From positions 1 to 27,030 of the forward strand of contig JAZRMG010000148.1 in assembly GCA_045647345.1 (NCBI GenBank): 27,030 nucleotides of DNA. The letters are read 5' to 3'. The position numbers and the translations under genes were made by a program. Shown in pieces: positions 15,072 through 23,343 of this stretch. Position 1 is the first letter of the stretch. Each line of letters starts with the position of its first letter. Under the pieces are notes generated by a model that was not told the DNA's origin, did not search any database, and worked only from the letters and a program-made list of their open reading frames with translations. The stretch comes from UBA1189 sp045647345. GTDB taxonomy: Bacteria > Bacteroidota > Bacteroidia > Bacteroidales > Bacteroidaceae.

Positions 15072-16085
15072 ATGGAAAAGATAATAGATCCCATTAGAAA
15101 AGAATTGCTTAAGGCCGAACTTACCGAAGAGCGCCGTCTTCGCCACACCAACCGCGGTGGCAACGACCTCTACATCATCGATGCTCACAACGCCCCCAAT
15201 GTAATGCAAGAGATTGGTCGTCTGCGCGAGATAGCTTTTCGTGCTGGTGGTGGAGGCACCGGCATGAGTGTCGATATCGATGAGTTTGATACCATGGAGC
15301 GTCCCTACAAGCAACTTGTGGTGTGGAACCCCGATGCCGAGGAGATTATCGGTGGCTACCGCTATATCCATGGTTCCGAAGTGCAGTTCGATGCCAAGGG
15401 GCAACCCATTCTGGCTACCTCACACATGTTTCACTTCTCCGAGGAGTTCATACAGCACTATCTGCCCCGCACTCTCGAGCTGGGCCGCTCGTTTGTGGCT
15501 GTCGAGTATCAGGCCTCGCGTCGCGACACCAAGGGACTTTTTGCTCTCGACAACCTCTTCGATGGCCTTGCCGCCCTCACTGTAGTACTCCCCGATGCCG
15601 AGTACTTCTTCGGTAAGATGACCATGTACCCCTCTTACGACCGCTTGGCGCGCGATATGATACTCTACTTCCTCGGCAAGCACTTTGGCGACCGTCGCCA
15701 CATGGTGAGTGCCTATCAGCCCCTATTCATCGAGCACGATCCCCGCCAGTTCCGCGAGCTCTTCACCGAGCGCGACTTCAAGCTCGACTACCGCATCCTC
15801 AATGCCGAGGTGCGCAAGCGTGGCTGCAACATCCCCCCACTCGTGAATGCCTATATGAATCTCTCCCCCACGATGCTCGTCTTTGGCACCGCCATCAACC
15901 ACGAGTTTGGCGAGGTAGAGGAGACCGGCATCCTCATCAATGTCAACGAACTGCACGAAGACAAGCGCAAGCGCCATATCATGACCTTCATCGAAGAGCG
16001 TCCCGAATATGCCAACCGTGTAAGAGGAACCAAGGTGTTGTTTCCGCTGAGAAGACTCCGCAATTTGATAAATAAGAAAAAATGA
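15072..16085 (+). CDS. GlsB/OlsB-like N-acyltransferase (Acetyltransf_5 GNAT)
   Basis: The 337-residue protein resembles the 'hemolysin'-annotated acyltransferases of Bacteroides that make N-acyl glycine (GlsB, commendamide synthase) and the ornithine-lipid enzyme OlsB. Supporting segments are the N-terminal IGRLREIAFRAGGGGTG (48-64), DTMERPYKQLVVW (73-85), IIGGYRY, and the acyl-carrier-type GNAT core ELGRSFVAVEYQ (136-147). Predicted reaction: transfer of a 3-hydroxyacyl group from acyl-ACP to an amino acid, giving a lyso-amino lipid at the inner membrane. The usual partner, an O-acyltransferase (GlsA/OlsA), is not adjacent. Instead the stop overlaps (ATGA, 16082-16085) the start of a secreted-protein gene. 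Codons are strongly G/C-ending, in sharp contrast to that next gene. The amino-acid substrate is inferred from phylum, not seen. Confidence 0.75.
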   Translation: MEKIIDPIRKELLKAELTEERRLRHTNRGGNDLYIIDAHNAPNVMQEIGRLREIAFRAGGGGTGMSVDIDEFDTMERPYKQLVVWNPDAEEIIGGYRYIHGSEVQFDAKGQPILATSHMFHFSEEFIQHYLPRTLELGRSFVAVEYQASRRDTKGLFALDNLFDGLAALTVVLPDAEYFFGKMTMYPSYDRLARDMILYFLGKHFGDRRHMVSAYQPLFIEHDPRQFRELFTERDFKLDYRILNAEVRKRGCNIPPLVNAYMNLSPTMLVFGTAINHEFGEVEETGILINVNELHEDKRKRHIMTFIEERPEYANRVRGTKVLFPLRRLRNLINKKK

Positions 16086-18181
16086 AACTAAAGCATTCAT
16101 ACCTATTTAGAACGTTACTTACGTTCCTACTATTCGCAAGTGTAAGCGTTAATGCTCATGCTGAGTCTGTTACATATGCGCAATCATCAAAAAGCGAAAC
16201 TGTAGCTCTATCTAATCCCGATGGGGCAAAGGTGAAATTTAGTACCACATATAACACCAATACGTTTCAATTAACAGAGGGACATAGCATGATTTATACC
16301 TTCTCTGGGTTTGATGACTATATTATTACTGGGGTAACTTTGAAAATGCGCTCTAATAAAAGTGCAGGGTCAGGTTATATTGAGATTAAAGTCGGGAATG
16401 ATTTGAAGTATAAGGAGATTGGACAAAGTATAAATGGTGTTGATATAACCAATAAGAGAATTTCCACTTTCAAAGACTGGTACGGCTCATATCATTATGA
16501 TGCAGCAAATTATGCAAGCATTATGCCAGCCATTAGTCCCACGATAGTGGGTAAAGGCGAGAATCTTGTTATTACAATTGGTGCAACAGTGAATTCTCTT
16601 TATTGCCAAAGTGTGACAATAGAGTATGAGCTAGCCAGTAATAAGGTTAAAGCCCCTTTACTTCCTACCTCATGCACTTTTATGGAGGATTCAAAGACGA
16701 TAGCGATAACCAACAATACCGATGGTTCTACCATATACTATACTACAGATGGAAGTAATCCTTCTGTAGATAATGACAAAGTATATACATCACCATTTAC
16801 TATCACAGAAACCACGACTGTTAAGGCTATTGCAGTGAAAGAGGGCGAGTCAAGCGATATTGTTGAGGCTACCTATACAAAGATAGTTCCCGAATGTGTA
16901 CTCCCTGTGATTAGTCCGCAAGGTGGTGATACTCCCGAATCGGCAATATCCATATTGCAACATTCAAGCATCACGATAACCCCTGCCGAATATAATACCG
17001 TAACCTACAGCATCAACGAAGGAGTAGAGACCACAACGACTGAGGCAGTATCTATCTCTGCTGATGAGATAGGTGACATGAAGCTAACTGTAATATCGAC
17101 ATGTGGAGACAATAGGTTGGAGGCGACCTATTACTACGCTGTAGTAGAAACAGCGCCAATAATAACAGCGACGTTGACAAGAGAAGAAATAAGGGATGCG
17201 GATAAAACACCTTACAATAAAAAAGCCTCATTAAAGCATGATATGGGTGTTTGGAGTGGATATATGGCGATTAATAACCAATATGCTCCTAATCTGCAGA
17301 TTAATAATAAAGATGGTTATCATATTCAATCTCCTGTGTTTCCTGGAAAGATAATATCTGTCGCTGTGACATTTAATGCTTCAACGACCGTTTCCCATGG
17401 CTTTGTGGTGATGCCCTCTGATTTTAAGGGAGAAAATGCAAATGAGAGCACAGAAGGATGTTTGGGCAGTGCTTTGTACAAAGGGAAAGAAGATCCAACT
17501 TCGATAGTAACGCTTTCTCGTGAGGTAAATTCATTCAGAATCTATTCTACTGGAGGTGCTATTTATGTAGCTGGAATTGAGGTAGTGTATGAAAAACCAA
17601 TGGACTACACACTTAAAGTAGGCTCTACAGGCTGGTCGACACTTTACTTAGGCTTGGATGCTACAATACCTGATGGGGTGACGTGCTATACAATATCATC
17701 TATTGCGAATGAGACTGCAACATTAACTCCTATTGCTACAGGTACATTACCAGCCCATACGGGTGTAATTATCAATGCTACGCCCAATACTCAATATACC
17801 TTCCGTTACAAGAATAGCTATGGTGGCAGCGAGGGCATAAGCAACTTGCTTGAGGGTAGTATTGCTGGCACACAGATTTCGGGTGGAGGCTACGTATTGT
17901 CTATCCTCGATGGGGTAGTGGGGCTTTATGCCGCTAAACTTACCAACGGGACTTTCCTCAACAATGCCAACAAGGCATACCTCCCTGCCAGTGCTGTACC
18001 TGCATCACTACAGAGCAATGGTCTGCGCTTTGAGATAAATGAGACAACAGCTATTGATGACATGGAGGCTATACCCGCCAAACAGCATTCTGTCGTTATC
18101 TATGATCTCATGGGGCGTCGGGTTGAGAATATGGGAAAGGGTATTTATATTGTGAACGGACGCAAAGTGGTGAAGAATTGA
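16082..18181 (+). CDS. secreted protein with chitobiase-C-like domain and Prevotella-type C-terminal tail
   Basis: A 699-residue exported protein of unknown role. The signal peptide is residues 1-27 (hydrophobic TLLTFLLFASVSVNA, cut after HA). A beta-rich N-terminal module runs to about residue 185. Residues about 190-267 match the CHB_HEX_C_1 fold (IAITNNTDGSTIYYTTDGSNP ... TTTVKAIAVKEG), a beta-sandwich common in surface glycan enzymes. The remainder is beta-rich, including GWSTLYLGLDATIPDGVTCYT and LPAHTGVIINA, repeated themes of Prevotella surface proteins. The end, YDLMGRRVENMGKGIYIVNG plus basic residues (674-699), is the short Prevotella-style C-terminal sorting signal. No catalytic domain is recognisable. 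The gene is A/T-rich relative to the upstream acyltransferase it overlaps by four bases. A small peptide gene follows 24 bases later. Confidence 0.82.
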   Translation: MKLKHSYLFRTLLTFLLFASVSVNAHAESVTYAQSSKSETVALSNPDGAKVKFSTTYNTNTFQLTEGHSMIYTFSGFDDYIITGVTLKMRSNKSAGSGYIEIKVGNDLKYKEIGQSINGVDITNKRISTFKDWYGSYHYDAANYASIMPAISPTIVGKGENLVITIGATVNSLYCQSVTIEYELASNKVKAPLLPTSCTFMEDSKTIAITNNTDGSTIYYTTDGSNPSVDNDKVYTSPFTITETTTVKAIAVKEGESSDIVEATYTKIVPECVLPVISPQGGDTPESAISILQHSSITITPAEYNTVTYSINEGVETTTTEAVSISADEIGDMKLTVISTCGDNRLEATYYYAVVETAPIITATLTREEIRDADKTPYNKKASLKHDMGVWSGYMAINNQYAPNLQINNKDGYHIQSPVFPGKIISVAVTFNASTTVSHGFVVMPSDFKGENANESTEGCLGSALYKGKEDPTSIVTLSREVNSFRIYSTGGAIYVAGIEVVYEKPMDYTLKVGSTGWSTLYLGLDATIPDGVTCYTISSIANETATLTPIATGTLPAHTGVIINATPNTQYTFRYKNSYGGSEGISNLLEGSIAGTQISGGGYVLSILDGVVGLYAAKLTNGTFLNNANKAYLPASAVPASLQSNGLRFEINETTAIDDMEAIPAKQHSVVIYDLMGRRVENMGKGIYIVNGRKVVKN

Positions 18182-18205
18182 ACGATTAAGATATAATGTA
18201 AGGTA

Positions 18206-18385
18206 ATGAACAAAAATACATATATAAAACCCGTGATGGAGGTAATGGCCATAGCGATGGTGGAGATGATAGCTACGAGCGGTACAGGTACGCTCGGCAT
18301 CAGCAAAAAGGAGGTAGACACGGCTAGTGGTCAGCTTGGCAATAGGCATCGTGGCTCATGGGGTAACCTCTGGGATGAAGAGTGA
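18206..18385 (+). CDS. small Prevotella-type peptide (59 aa), unknown function
   Basis: ATG at 18206, TGA at 18383-18385, 24 bases after the preceding stop codon and in the same orientation. The N-terminus YIKPVMEVMAIAMVEMIATS (6-25) follows the pattern Y-x-K-P-x-M-E-V-x-x-I-x-x-x-x-M-[IL]-A-x-S. A Gly/Thr-rich middle and a basic-aromatic end, RHRGSWGNLWDEE (47-59), complete it. I recognise this two-ended pattern from numerous unannotated small proteins in Prevotella genomes, which supports a real gene. No signal peptide or membrane helix is convincing. The family has no function known to me. A conserved front and distinct tail could fit a processed precursor, but no maturation enzyme is nearby. 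Confidence 0.7.
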   Translation: MNKNTYIKPVMEVMAIAMVEMIATSGTGTLGISKKEVDTASGQLGNRHRGSWGNLWDEE

Positions 18386-18457
18386 TTTCATGCTAAATGC
18401 CAAGCCCGGTATACGTAATTCTGTAGAGAGTTTTTAATTGTAAATTGTCAATTGAAA

Positions 18458-18541
18458 AATCGCACCTGCCATTCCGAAAAATCGCATATGCCTTTTTGTT
18501 GAATCGCACCTGCCTTTTCTGAAAATCGCATATGCGATTTT
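18458..18541. repeat. four-copy direct repeat with exact 22-bp period, ending in a palindrome
   Basis: The word AATCGCAYMTGC occurs at 18458, 18480, 18502 and 18524, each 22 bases apart. Copies 1 and 3 read AATCGCACCTGCC; copies 2 and 4 read AATCGCATATGC. Copy 4 is part of the 20-base perfect palindrome AAAATCGCATATGCGATTTT (18522-18541). Sequence between the words is not conserved. An AATTGTAAATTG simple repeat sits just before it (18435-18455). The block lies between the small peptide gene and the bidirectional terminator, with no gene in it. Confidence 0.82.
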
Positions 18542-18613
18542 TGGCCGTGCACTCTTTCTACCTTAGGAGAATTCAGGGAAGCATGGGTTTATATCACGTT
18601 AATTTATGGCCTA

Positions 18614-18653
18614 TAACAAACAAGAGGATGCAATTGCATCCTCTTGTTTGTTA
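18614..18653. terminator. 40-base perfect palindrome, likely bidirectional terminator
   Basis: The sequence is a perfect 40-base palindrome centred on GCAATTGC (18630-18637), with outer arms TAACAAACAAGAGGAT and its complement. The 3' side is T-rich on either strand (CTTGTTTGTTA). It lies between the plus-strand small peptide gene and the 3' end of the minus-strand gene at 18680, the classic place for a shared terminator. Confidence 0.85.
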
Positions 18654-18679
18654 CGTGTTTAGTTGTCTTTGATGTGGGG

Positions 18680-21424
18680 CTATCTCACTATCAGCTTGCT
18701 TGTCGATGATTGGTTATTGCTGTTTACTATCACGAGGTAGATACCTGATGCAAGTTGTCCGCGAAGGTCAATGGTGTTGAGCCCTGCAGTAAGCGTTGTA
18801 TGGTACAGAAGGCTTCCGGAGGTTGTGATAATCCTAGCTGTGGCTTCTGTGGCTTTAGGTACATTGATGTGGAATAAACCATCTGTTGGGTTGGGGTATA
18901 CGGTTGCTACGAATTGTCCCTCAAGATTGTCAATGCCATCTCCTCCGTTGCCTTTTTCGACCATCCATGTCACGGGCTCGGTGATAGTGGCTATGGGAGC
19001 CTTGATGTAGATGGTGCGCTCGGTGTCGGCAGCGGCAAATAGGTAACTCTTGCCTATCGTGGCTCCCTCATCATTGGTGATGTTTATTTGTGTGAAATCC
19101 TCCTTGTATGCTGAGAGGGAGGTCTTTTCATCAGTATAGAATACAAGACTGCTGTAGCACTTCATCGTTGAGCTGCGGATGATAATGGTGGTTTCTTTTC
19201 CTGCGGGTAGGGTATATGTATACCATGTCTCGTAGCCTTCGTCGCCTGTAGTCAATGTGTAGGCTATACCAGCCTCGGCCTTGATGGGGTCAGCAAAGCG
19301 TTCTCCGGGGCGTGCCTCGGCAAAGGTGGTAACGATATAGTAGTTGGTGCCATCTGTGTCGCCTGGGTCAGAGTTAATGATGGTACCAATGTAGAGTGTT
19401 TGTCCTTGCTCTACATATACCTTGCACATCTTGTATCCCGCCATATAGGCATTGTTGTGACGATTGTCGTCACTGCCGTTTATTTCTTCGGCATTGCAGT
19501 CGCCAACTTTGATTTTGAGATTCGATCCGCGTCCAATCTTGGCATATGTAGTGTAGAAGCCTGTCTTGTCGGCCACGTACTTGTGCCATTTGGTGCTTTG
19601 GGGGGTATTGTCTATGTCGATGGTGTCGGCCAATGTACTTATCTCAATGGCGGTAGCGCATACGTCTCCTTCGTTGGCTTTTTCGAAACGTGAGGTGAAG
19701 ATCACATTGGCACCATCATTGGCAAACGACATGATCTCGAACAGGTAGCTTGTGCCTGCTGTTACGGGAATCTTGTAGCTGCGGGATGTCACTTTGCCAT
19801 CAGTATTTGTATGGTCTTCTCTTACGTAACTGATGGTCTTGCCACCGCATTCTTGGCGGAAGTAGATGGACCAGTAGTATTCAATAACGTTTTGCGATGA
19901 GGTCTCAAAGATTGCAAATCCTGATTCCTTGGCCGTAAATTGGCGATAGTTCATCACATTGTCGCCACGGTCCTTGATCACGATATTTTCGCCCAACTCA
20001 AATACGATAGGCATATCGCAATAGTCACCGGCCTCGATAGCTTTTTCGGTCAGTGTAATGGTGTTGTCACCTTGTTGGCTGGCGATACATATATATATCG
20101 TCTGTCCTTTACCTATGCGGTATACATTGTATTCGTTGATGATGTTTCCTCCGCTGCGTGAGTACTGCATGTGTTTGATCGTGCCCGTAGAGGATACAGA
20201 GAGCTCAGCATCCTTGTTGGCTGTATACACGAACCAATAGTCACGTGCTGGGCCGCTGAATTTGTTTTCACCGACACCAATGGCGATTGCCTTATCGAAA
20301 CTTTCGCCTTCTTTCGGCTCACGCATACTGATAGTGGCTGCCCCTTTGATGTTTGCCACGTTGGTGACGTTGAAGTTTATGATAAGCTGGTTGCCTATGT
20401 ATTGCGGATCCAGGTTGTGTATGTAACTGGCTGTGCCGTTCACATCTGCAGGGAGCAGTTCTTCAGATTCGTAGTCGCAGTTCTCGAGATAGGTTATTGT
20501 TCCCTTCCAGCCTGCAGCTACATTTAGATCCATTATATATTGGTTGCTTACATTGGCGAGGTCTATACGGAAAAAGTTGTTCCCTTTCACGAGGTCAAGG
20601 CTTGCCGGAAAATCGGTCAGTTCGATGGGAGCCTTGCAGTTTTCACCTTTTCGGCTACTGTTCATCTTGAAGGTCACCTCTGTGGGATGACTGTTGGGTA
20701 CAATGATTATGTAGGCCTTGTCCTTTTCCACGACAAACTCGTGGTCGTTGGTCGAAACATCTTGTGAGGCATATTTTAGGGGGGTATCGGAACTGCCATA
20801 ATCCTCCTCCTTTATATAATATATAAGGTACTCTTCGGTGAAGATGCTGGCTACGCCATCGTTTGGTGCCACAAATCGGCCGAAAGTGGCATAGCTAAGG
20901 TCGCCCAAATAGTCAGTGTCGTAGTTCTTATATACGGGAAGTGTCTCTTTTGTTCCTTGTGTAAGAACTATAGGCTCTTCCCATGAGCCTCCTTTGACGT
21001 TCTCGCCAAAGAATATGCTCTTGAGTGTGAAGATGGCCATTACTCCTTCGGCCTCTTTGGGCGTAGAGAGTGTGAAACGTATTTCATCGCCAGCCCACAC
21101 TTTGATCCATCCGTATACACCTACGCCATTTTCATACGAACCGGCTTCTTGCAGTGGTGAGTCACTGTCGTAGCTGCCATCGTGATACCATCCTCCCCAG
21201 ATGCTTACGTGTACGTTGTCCGATACGTCCTGATCATTGGCATAGATGTAAAGTGTGCCGTTTTCTGTAGCCGTATAGCTGAATGTGATGAGCGAATCAG
21301 GACGCATGCGCAGCCTCTTGTTGCTGCCATTCCATTCGGTTACGGTAGATGCCTCCTGCTGCGCGTGGCAAACAGTGGCGATGCCCATGAAGAGCATCAT
21401 GAAAGAATAAAAGATCTTTTTCAT
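18680..21424 (-). CDS. type IX-secreted modular surface protein (914 aa)
   Basis: The large exported protein has a signal peptide (MKKIFYSFMMLFMGIATVCHA, about 1-21) and a type IX secretion C-terminal domain (residues about 837-914: VATVYPNPTDGLFHINVP ... GQLASGIYLVIV ... SSTSKLIVR). Between them lies a beta-rich series of similar modules. Each opens with a Gly-rich start and an [AP]-I pair: GGSWEEPIVL (145), GENCKAPIEL (260), GESFDKAIAI (373), GDYCDMPIVF (466), GDVCATAIEI (586) and GERFADPIKA (707). Spacings are about 93-121 residues, and many modules contain an aromatic 'W/F-x-x-Y/F-T-A' strand. The pattern suggests carbohydrate- or protein-binding beta-sandwiches; no catalytic motif is seen. 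It is transcribed alone, with a terminator at its 3' end. Adhesion or nutrient capture is only a guess. Confidence 0.85.
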   Translation of the reverse strand: MKKIFYSFMMLFMGIATVCHAQQEASTVTEWNGSNKRLRMRPDSLITFSYTATENGTLYIYANDQDVSDNVHVSIWGGWYHDGSYDSDSPLQEAGSYENGVGVYGWIKVWAGDEIRFTLSTPKEAEGVMAIFTLKSIFFGENVKGGSWEEPIVLTQGTKETLPVYKNYDTDYLGDLSYATFGRFVAPNDGVASIFTEEYLIYYIKEEDYGSSDTPLKYASQDVSTNDHEFVVEKDKAYIIIVPNSHPTEVTFKMNSSRKGENCKAPIELTDFPASLDLVKGNNFFRIDLANVSNQYIMDLNVAAGWKGTITYLENCDYESEELLPADVNGTASYIHNLDPQYIGNQLIINFNVTNVANIKGAATISMREPKEGESFDKAIAIGVGENKFSGPARDYWFVYTANKDAELSVSSTGTIKHMQYSRSGGNIINEYNVYRIGKGQTIYICIASQQGDNTITLTEKAIEAGDYCDMPIVFELGENIVIKDRGDNVMNYRQFTAKESGFAIFETSSQNVIEYYWSIYFRQECGGKTISYVREDHTNTDGKVTSRSYKIPVTAGTSYLFEIMSFANDGANVIFTSRFEKANEGDVCATAIEISTLADTIDIDNTPQSTKWHKYVADKTGFYTTYAKIGRGSNLKIKVGDCNAEEINGSDDNRHNNAYMAGYKMCKVYVEQGQTLYIGTIINSDPGDTDGTNYYIVTTFAEARPGERFADPIKAEAGIAYTLTTGDEGYETWYTYTLPAGKETTIIIRSSTMKCYSSLVFYTDEKTSLSAYKEDFTQINITNDEGATIGKSYLFAAADTERTIYIKAPIATITEPVTWMVEKGNGGDGIDNLEGQFVATVYPNPTDGLFHINVPKATEATARIITTSGSLLYHTTLTAGLNTIDLRGQLASGIYLVIVNSNNQSSTSKLIVR

Positions 21425-21551
21425 TTCTAGTTGTTGTATGATAAATTAAGGTTGTAATATTGTCGTTGACCCATGATTCGATGCCATAGGGAAAAGCAAG
21501 GACTTTTCGTCGTGCATAGAGTGGGTTTATCCATAATGGCCAAATACGTTG

Positions 21552-21559
21552 CAAAAATA
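21552..21559 (-). promoter_or_regulatory. candidate promoter -7 box of the 914-aa surface protein gene
   Basis: On the minus strand the sequence reads TATTTTTG, a perfect TAnnTTTG box. It would give a leader of about 120-130 bases before the start codon at 21424. No TTG is found at the ideal spacing. Confidence 0.45.
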
Positions 21560-21810
21560 ATAACAAACAGGTGAAATCTGTAAGGCTCGCTTTATTATTT
21601 TGTGTTGAGTACCATTTTTTTGTGTGTTTTTGAGTGTTTTCGCACCGAAGAAAAACGGTTTTGCCTATAAAGGCTCTTTCTCAAAGGTGTAGTGTGCTGA
21701 TTTCAACCGAGTGGTGTCGGAAATTTTGTGTAGAGATGATAGATTGTATGTGAATGATACTCTCTATTTTTCAAGTAATGTTTTTCTTCAGCGTGATTCA
21801 TTGTTAATTA

Positions 21811-21827
21811 TTTTTATGTATCTTCGC
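21811..21827 (+). promoter_or_regulatory. candidate murD promoter -7 region
   Basis: TATCTTCG (21819-21826) is a one-mismatch TAnnTTTG box, 37 bases before the GTG start. The 17-mer 21811-21827 is identical to the one upstream of murC (1357-1373). The nearest TTG (21801-21803) is only 15 bases away, shorter than usual. Confidence 0.5.
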
Positions 21828-21863
21828 AGTTGATTTTGTGAAATAGTAAAATTGCAGAGTATT

Positions 21864-23198
21864 GTGGCAAAACGAATAGTTGTATTAGGTGGAGGCGAAA
21901 GTGGCGTAGGTGCTGCTGTCTTGGCACAGAAAGAGGGGTTTGATGTGTTTCTTTCGGACATGTCGAAAATCAAAGAACACTACAAACAGATGCTCGGCGA
22001 GTATCATATCGCATGGGAGGAGCAACAGCATACAGAGGCTCTGATTCTTAATGCTGATGAGGTTATCAAGAGTCCAGGCATACCGGCTGATGCACCTATG
22101 ATGCTGAAGATAGCTGAGAAGGGTATCCCTGTAATTTCGGAAATTGAGTTTGCCGGACGTTACACCGATGCCAAAATGGTGTGTATCACGGGTAGTAATG
22201 GTAAGACGACGACGACATCGCTCATCTATCATATCTTCAAGAGCGCGGGATACAATGTGGGGCTTGCGGGAAACATAGGACAGAGCCTCGCCTATCAGGT
22301 AGCGACATGTGACTATGATTACTATATCATAGAGTTGAGTAGTTTCCAACTTGACAATATGTATGAGTTTCGTGCCAATATTGCCATTTTGCTCAATATC
22401 ACTCCCGATCATTTGGACCGCTATAACCACAATATGCAGGAATATGTGGATGCTAAGTTTCGCATCTTGCAAAATCAGACCGATGATGACGCTTTTATCT
22501 ATTGGAACGATGACCCCATCATTCAGCGTGAATTGTCGAAGCATGGCATACATGCCAAGCTATATCCCTTTGCTGAGGGTAAACGTGATGGCGTGATGGC
22601 CTATGCTGATGCAGATGAGTTGTACTTTGCGGCTCCCTATGCGTTCAACATGGAACAGGAGGAGCTGGCACTCACGGGCAAGCATAATCTATACAACTCG
22701 ATGGCGGCAGGTATCTCTGCTTCACTCTCTGGTATTGCTAAAGAAGTGATTCGTGAGGCGTTGGCTACCTTTAAGGGCGTAGAACATCGTCTGGAGTATG
22801 TTGCTCGTGTGCGTGGTGTGGACTATATCAACGATTCTAAGGCCACGAATGTGAACAGCTGCTGGTATGCTTTGCAGAGTATGACGCAGAAAACCATTCT
22901 CATTCTTGGCGGTAAGGATAAGGGTAACGACTATACGGAGATTGCGGATCTGGTGCGCGAGAAGTGTGTGGGGCTTATCTATATGGGGTTGCACAATGAA
23001 AAACTGCATGACTTCTTCGATACCTTTGGACTTCCCATCGCTGACGTGCAGAGTATGCAGGATGCTGTAGATGCTGCCTATCGTATGGCGCAAAAGGGGG
23101 AGGCGGTACTGCTCAGCCCTTGCTGTGCTAGTTTTGACCTATTCAAAAGTTATGAGGATCGTGGTAGGCAGTTTAAGGAGTGTGTAAGGAAGTTGTGA
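21864..23198 (+). CDS. murD: UDP-N-acetylmuramoyl-L-alanine--D-glutamate ligase
   Basis: Mur ligase adding D-Glu to UDP-MurNAc-L-Ala, the step after MurC. The 444-residue product starts MAKRIVVLGGGESGVGAAV. IKSPGIP is at 69-74 and the ATP-binding GSNGKTTTT at 110-118. ELSSFQLD, NITPDHLDRY, GKHNLYN, GVEHRLEYVA and NDSKATN follow, all MurD hallmarks. The C-terminus LLSPCCASFDLFKSYEDRG is typical of Bacteroidetes MurD. I chose GTG at 21864 because the family begins with M-x-(K)RIVVLG; a TTG at 21852 is the only longer alternative. ftsW follows after a 145-base gap filled with repeats, whereas in relatives the two genes are usually close. Confidence 0.95.
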   Translation: MAKRIVVLGGGESGVGAAVLAQKEGFDVFLSDMSKIKEHYKQMLGEYHIAWEEQQHTEALILNADEVIKSPGIPADAPMMLKIAEKGIPVISEIEFAGRYTDAKMVCITGSNGKTTTTSLIYHIFKSAGYNVGLAGNIGQSLAYQVATCDYDYYIIELSSFQLDNMYEFRANIAILLNITPDHLDRYNHNMQEYVDAKFRILQNQTDDDAFIYWNDDPIIQRELSKHGIHAKLYPFAEGKRDGVMAYADADELYFAAPYAFNMEQEELALTGKHNLYNSMAAGISASLSGIAKEVIREALATFKGVEHRLEYVARVRGVDYINDSKATNVNSCWYALQSMTQKTILILGGKDKGNDYTEIADLVREKCVGLIYMGLHNEKLHDFFDTFGLPIADVQSMQDAVDAAYRMAQKGEAVLLSPCCASFDLFKSYEDRGRQFKECVRKL

Positions 23199-23213
23199 TT
23201 GTCTGCGGTTGGG

Positions 23214-23337
23214 TAATTTACAATTTACTATTTATTGTCAAGGTGGCGATTTGATTATTTAGTCTTTGTGCTTGGTAAATTGTAGAATAGCTAAAAGGGA
23301 AATCAATTGTAAATCGTAAAATTGTAAATTGTAAATC
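23214..23337. repeat. AATTGTAAAT inverted simple repeats between murD and ftsW
   Basis: TAATTTACAATTTACTATTT (from 23214) and, in inverse sense, reiterated AATTGTAAATCGTAAAATTG (from 23305) flank about 65 bases of unique sequence. The right block shares an 18-mer with the leader of the M15 gene (512-529) and ends six bases before the ftsW start codon. There is no promoter box of the TAnnTTTG type in the gap. Confidence 0.65.
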
Positions 23338-23343
23338 AAGTCA

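Larger units (their letters stand above)
21425..21863. other. divergent intergenic region between surface protein gene and murD
   Basis: These 439 bases hold no convincing gene. The left part is the leader of the minus-strand surface protein gene (box at 21552-21559). The right part holds the murD promoter box (21811-21827). A weak dyad TAGAGA (21731-21736) / TCTCTA (21761-21766), followed by five Ts, is visible between them; its role is unclear. The rest is A/T-rich with no repeat that I recognise. Confidence 0.6.

Noticed and set aside
18458..18541. CRISPR array interpretation of the 22-bp-period repeats
   Set aside because: The repeated word is only about 12-13 bases and the intervals about 9-10 bases, far too short for spacers, and no cas genes are present.
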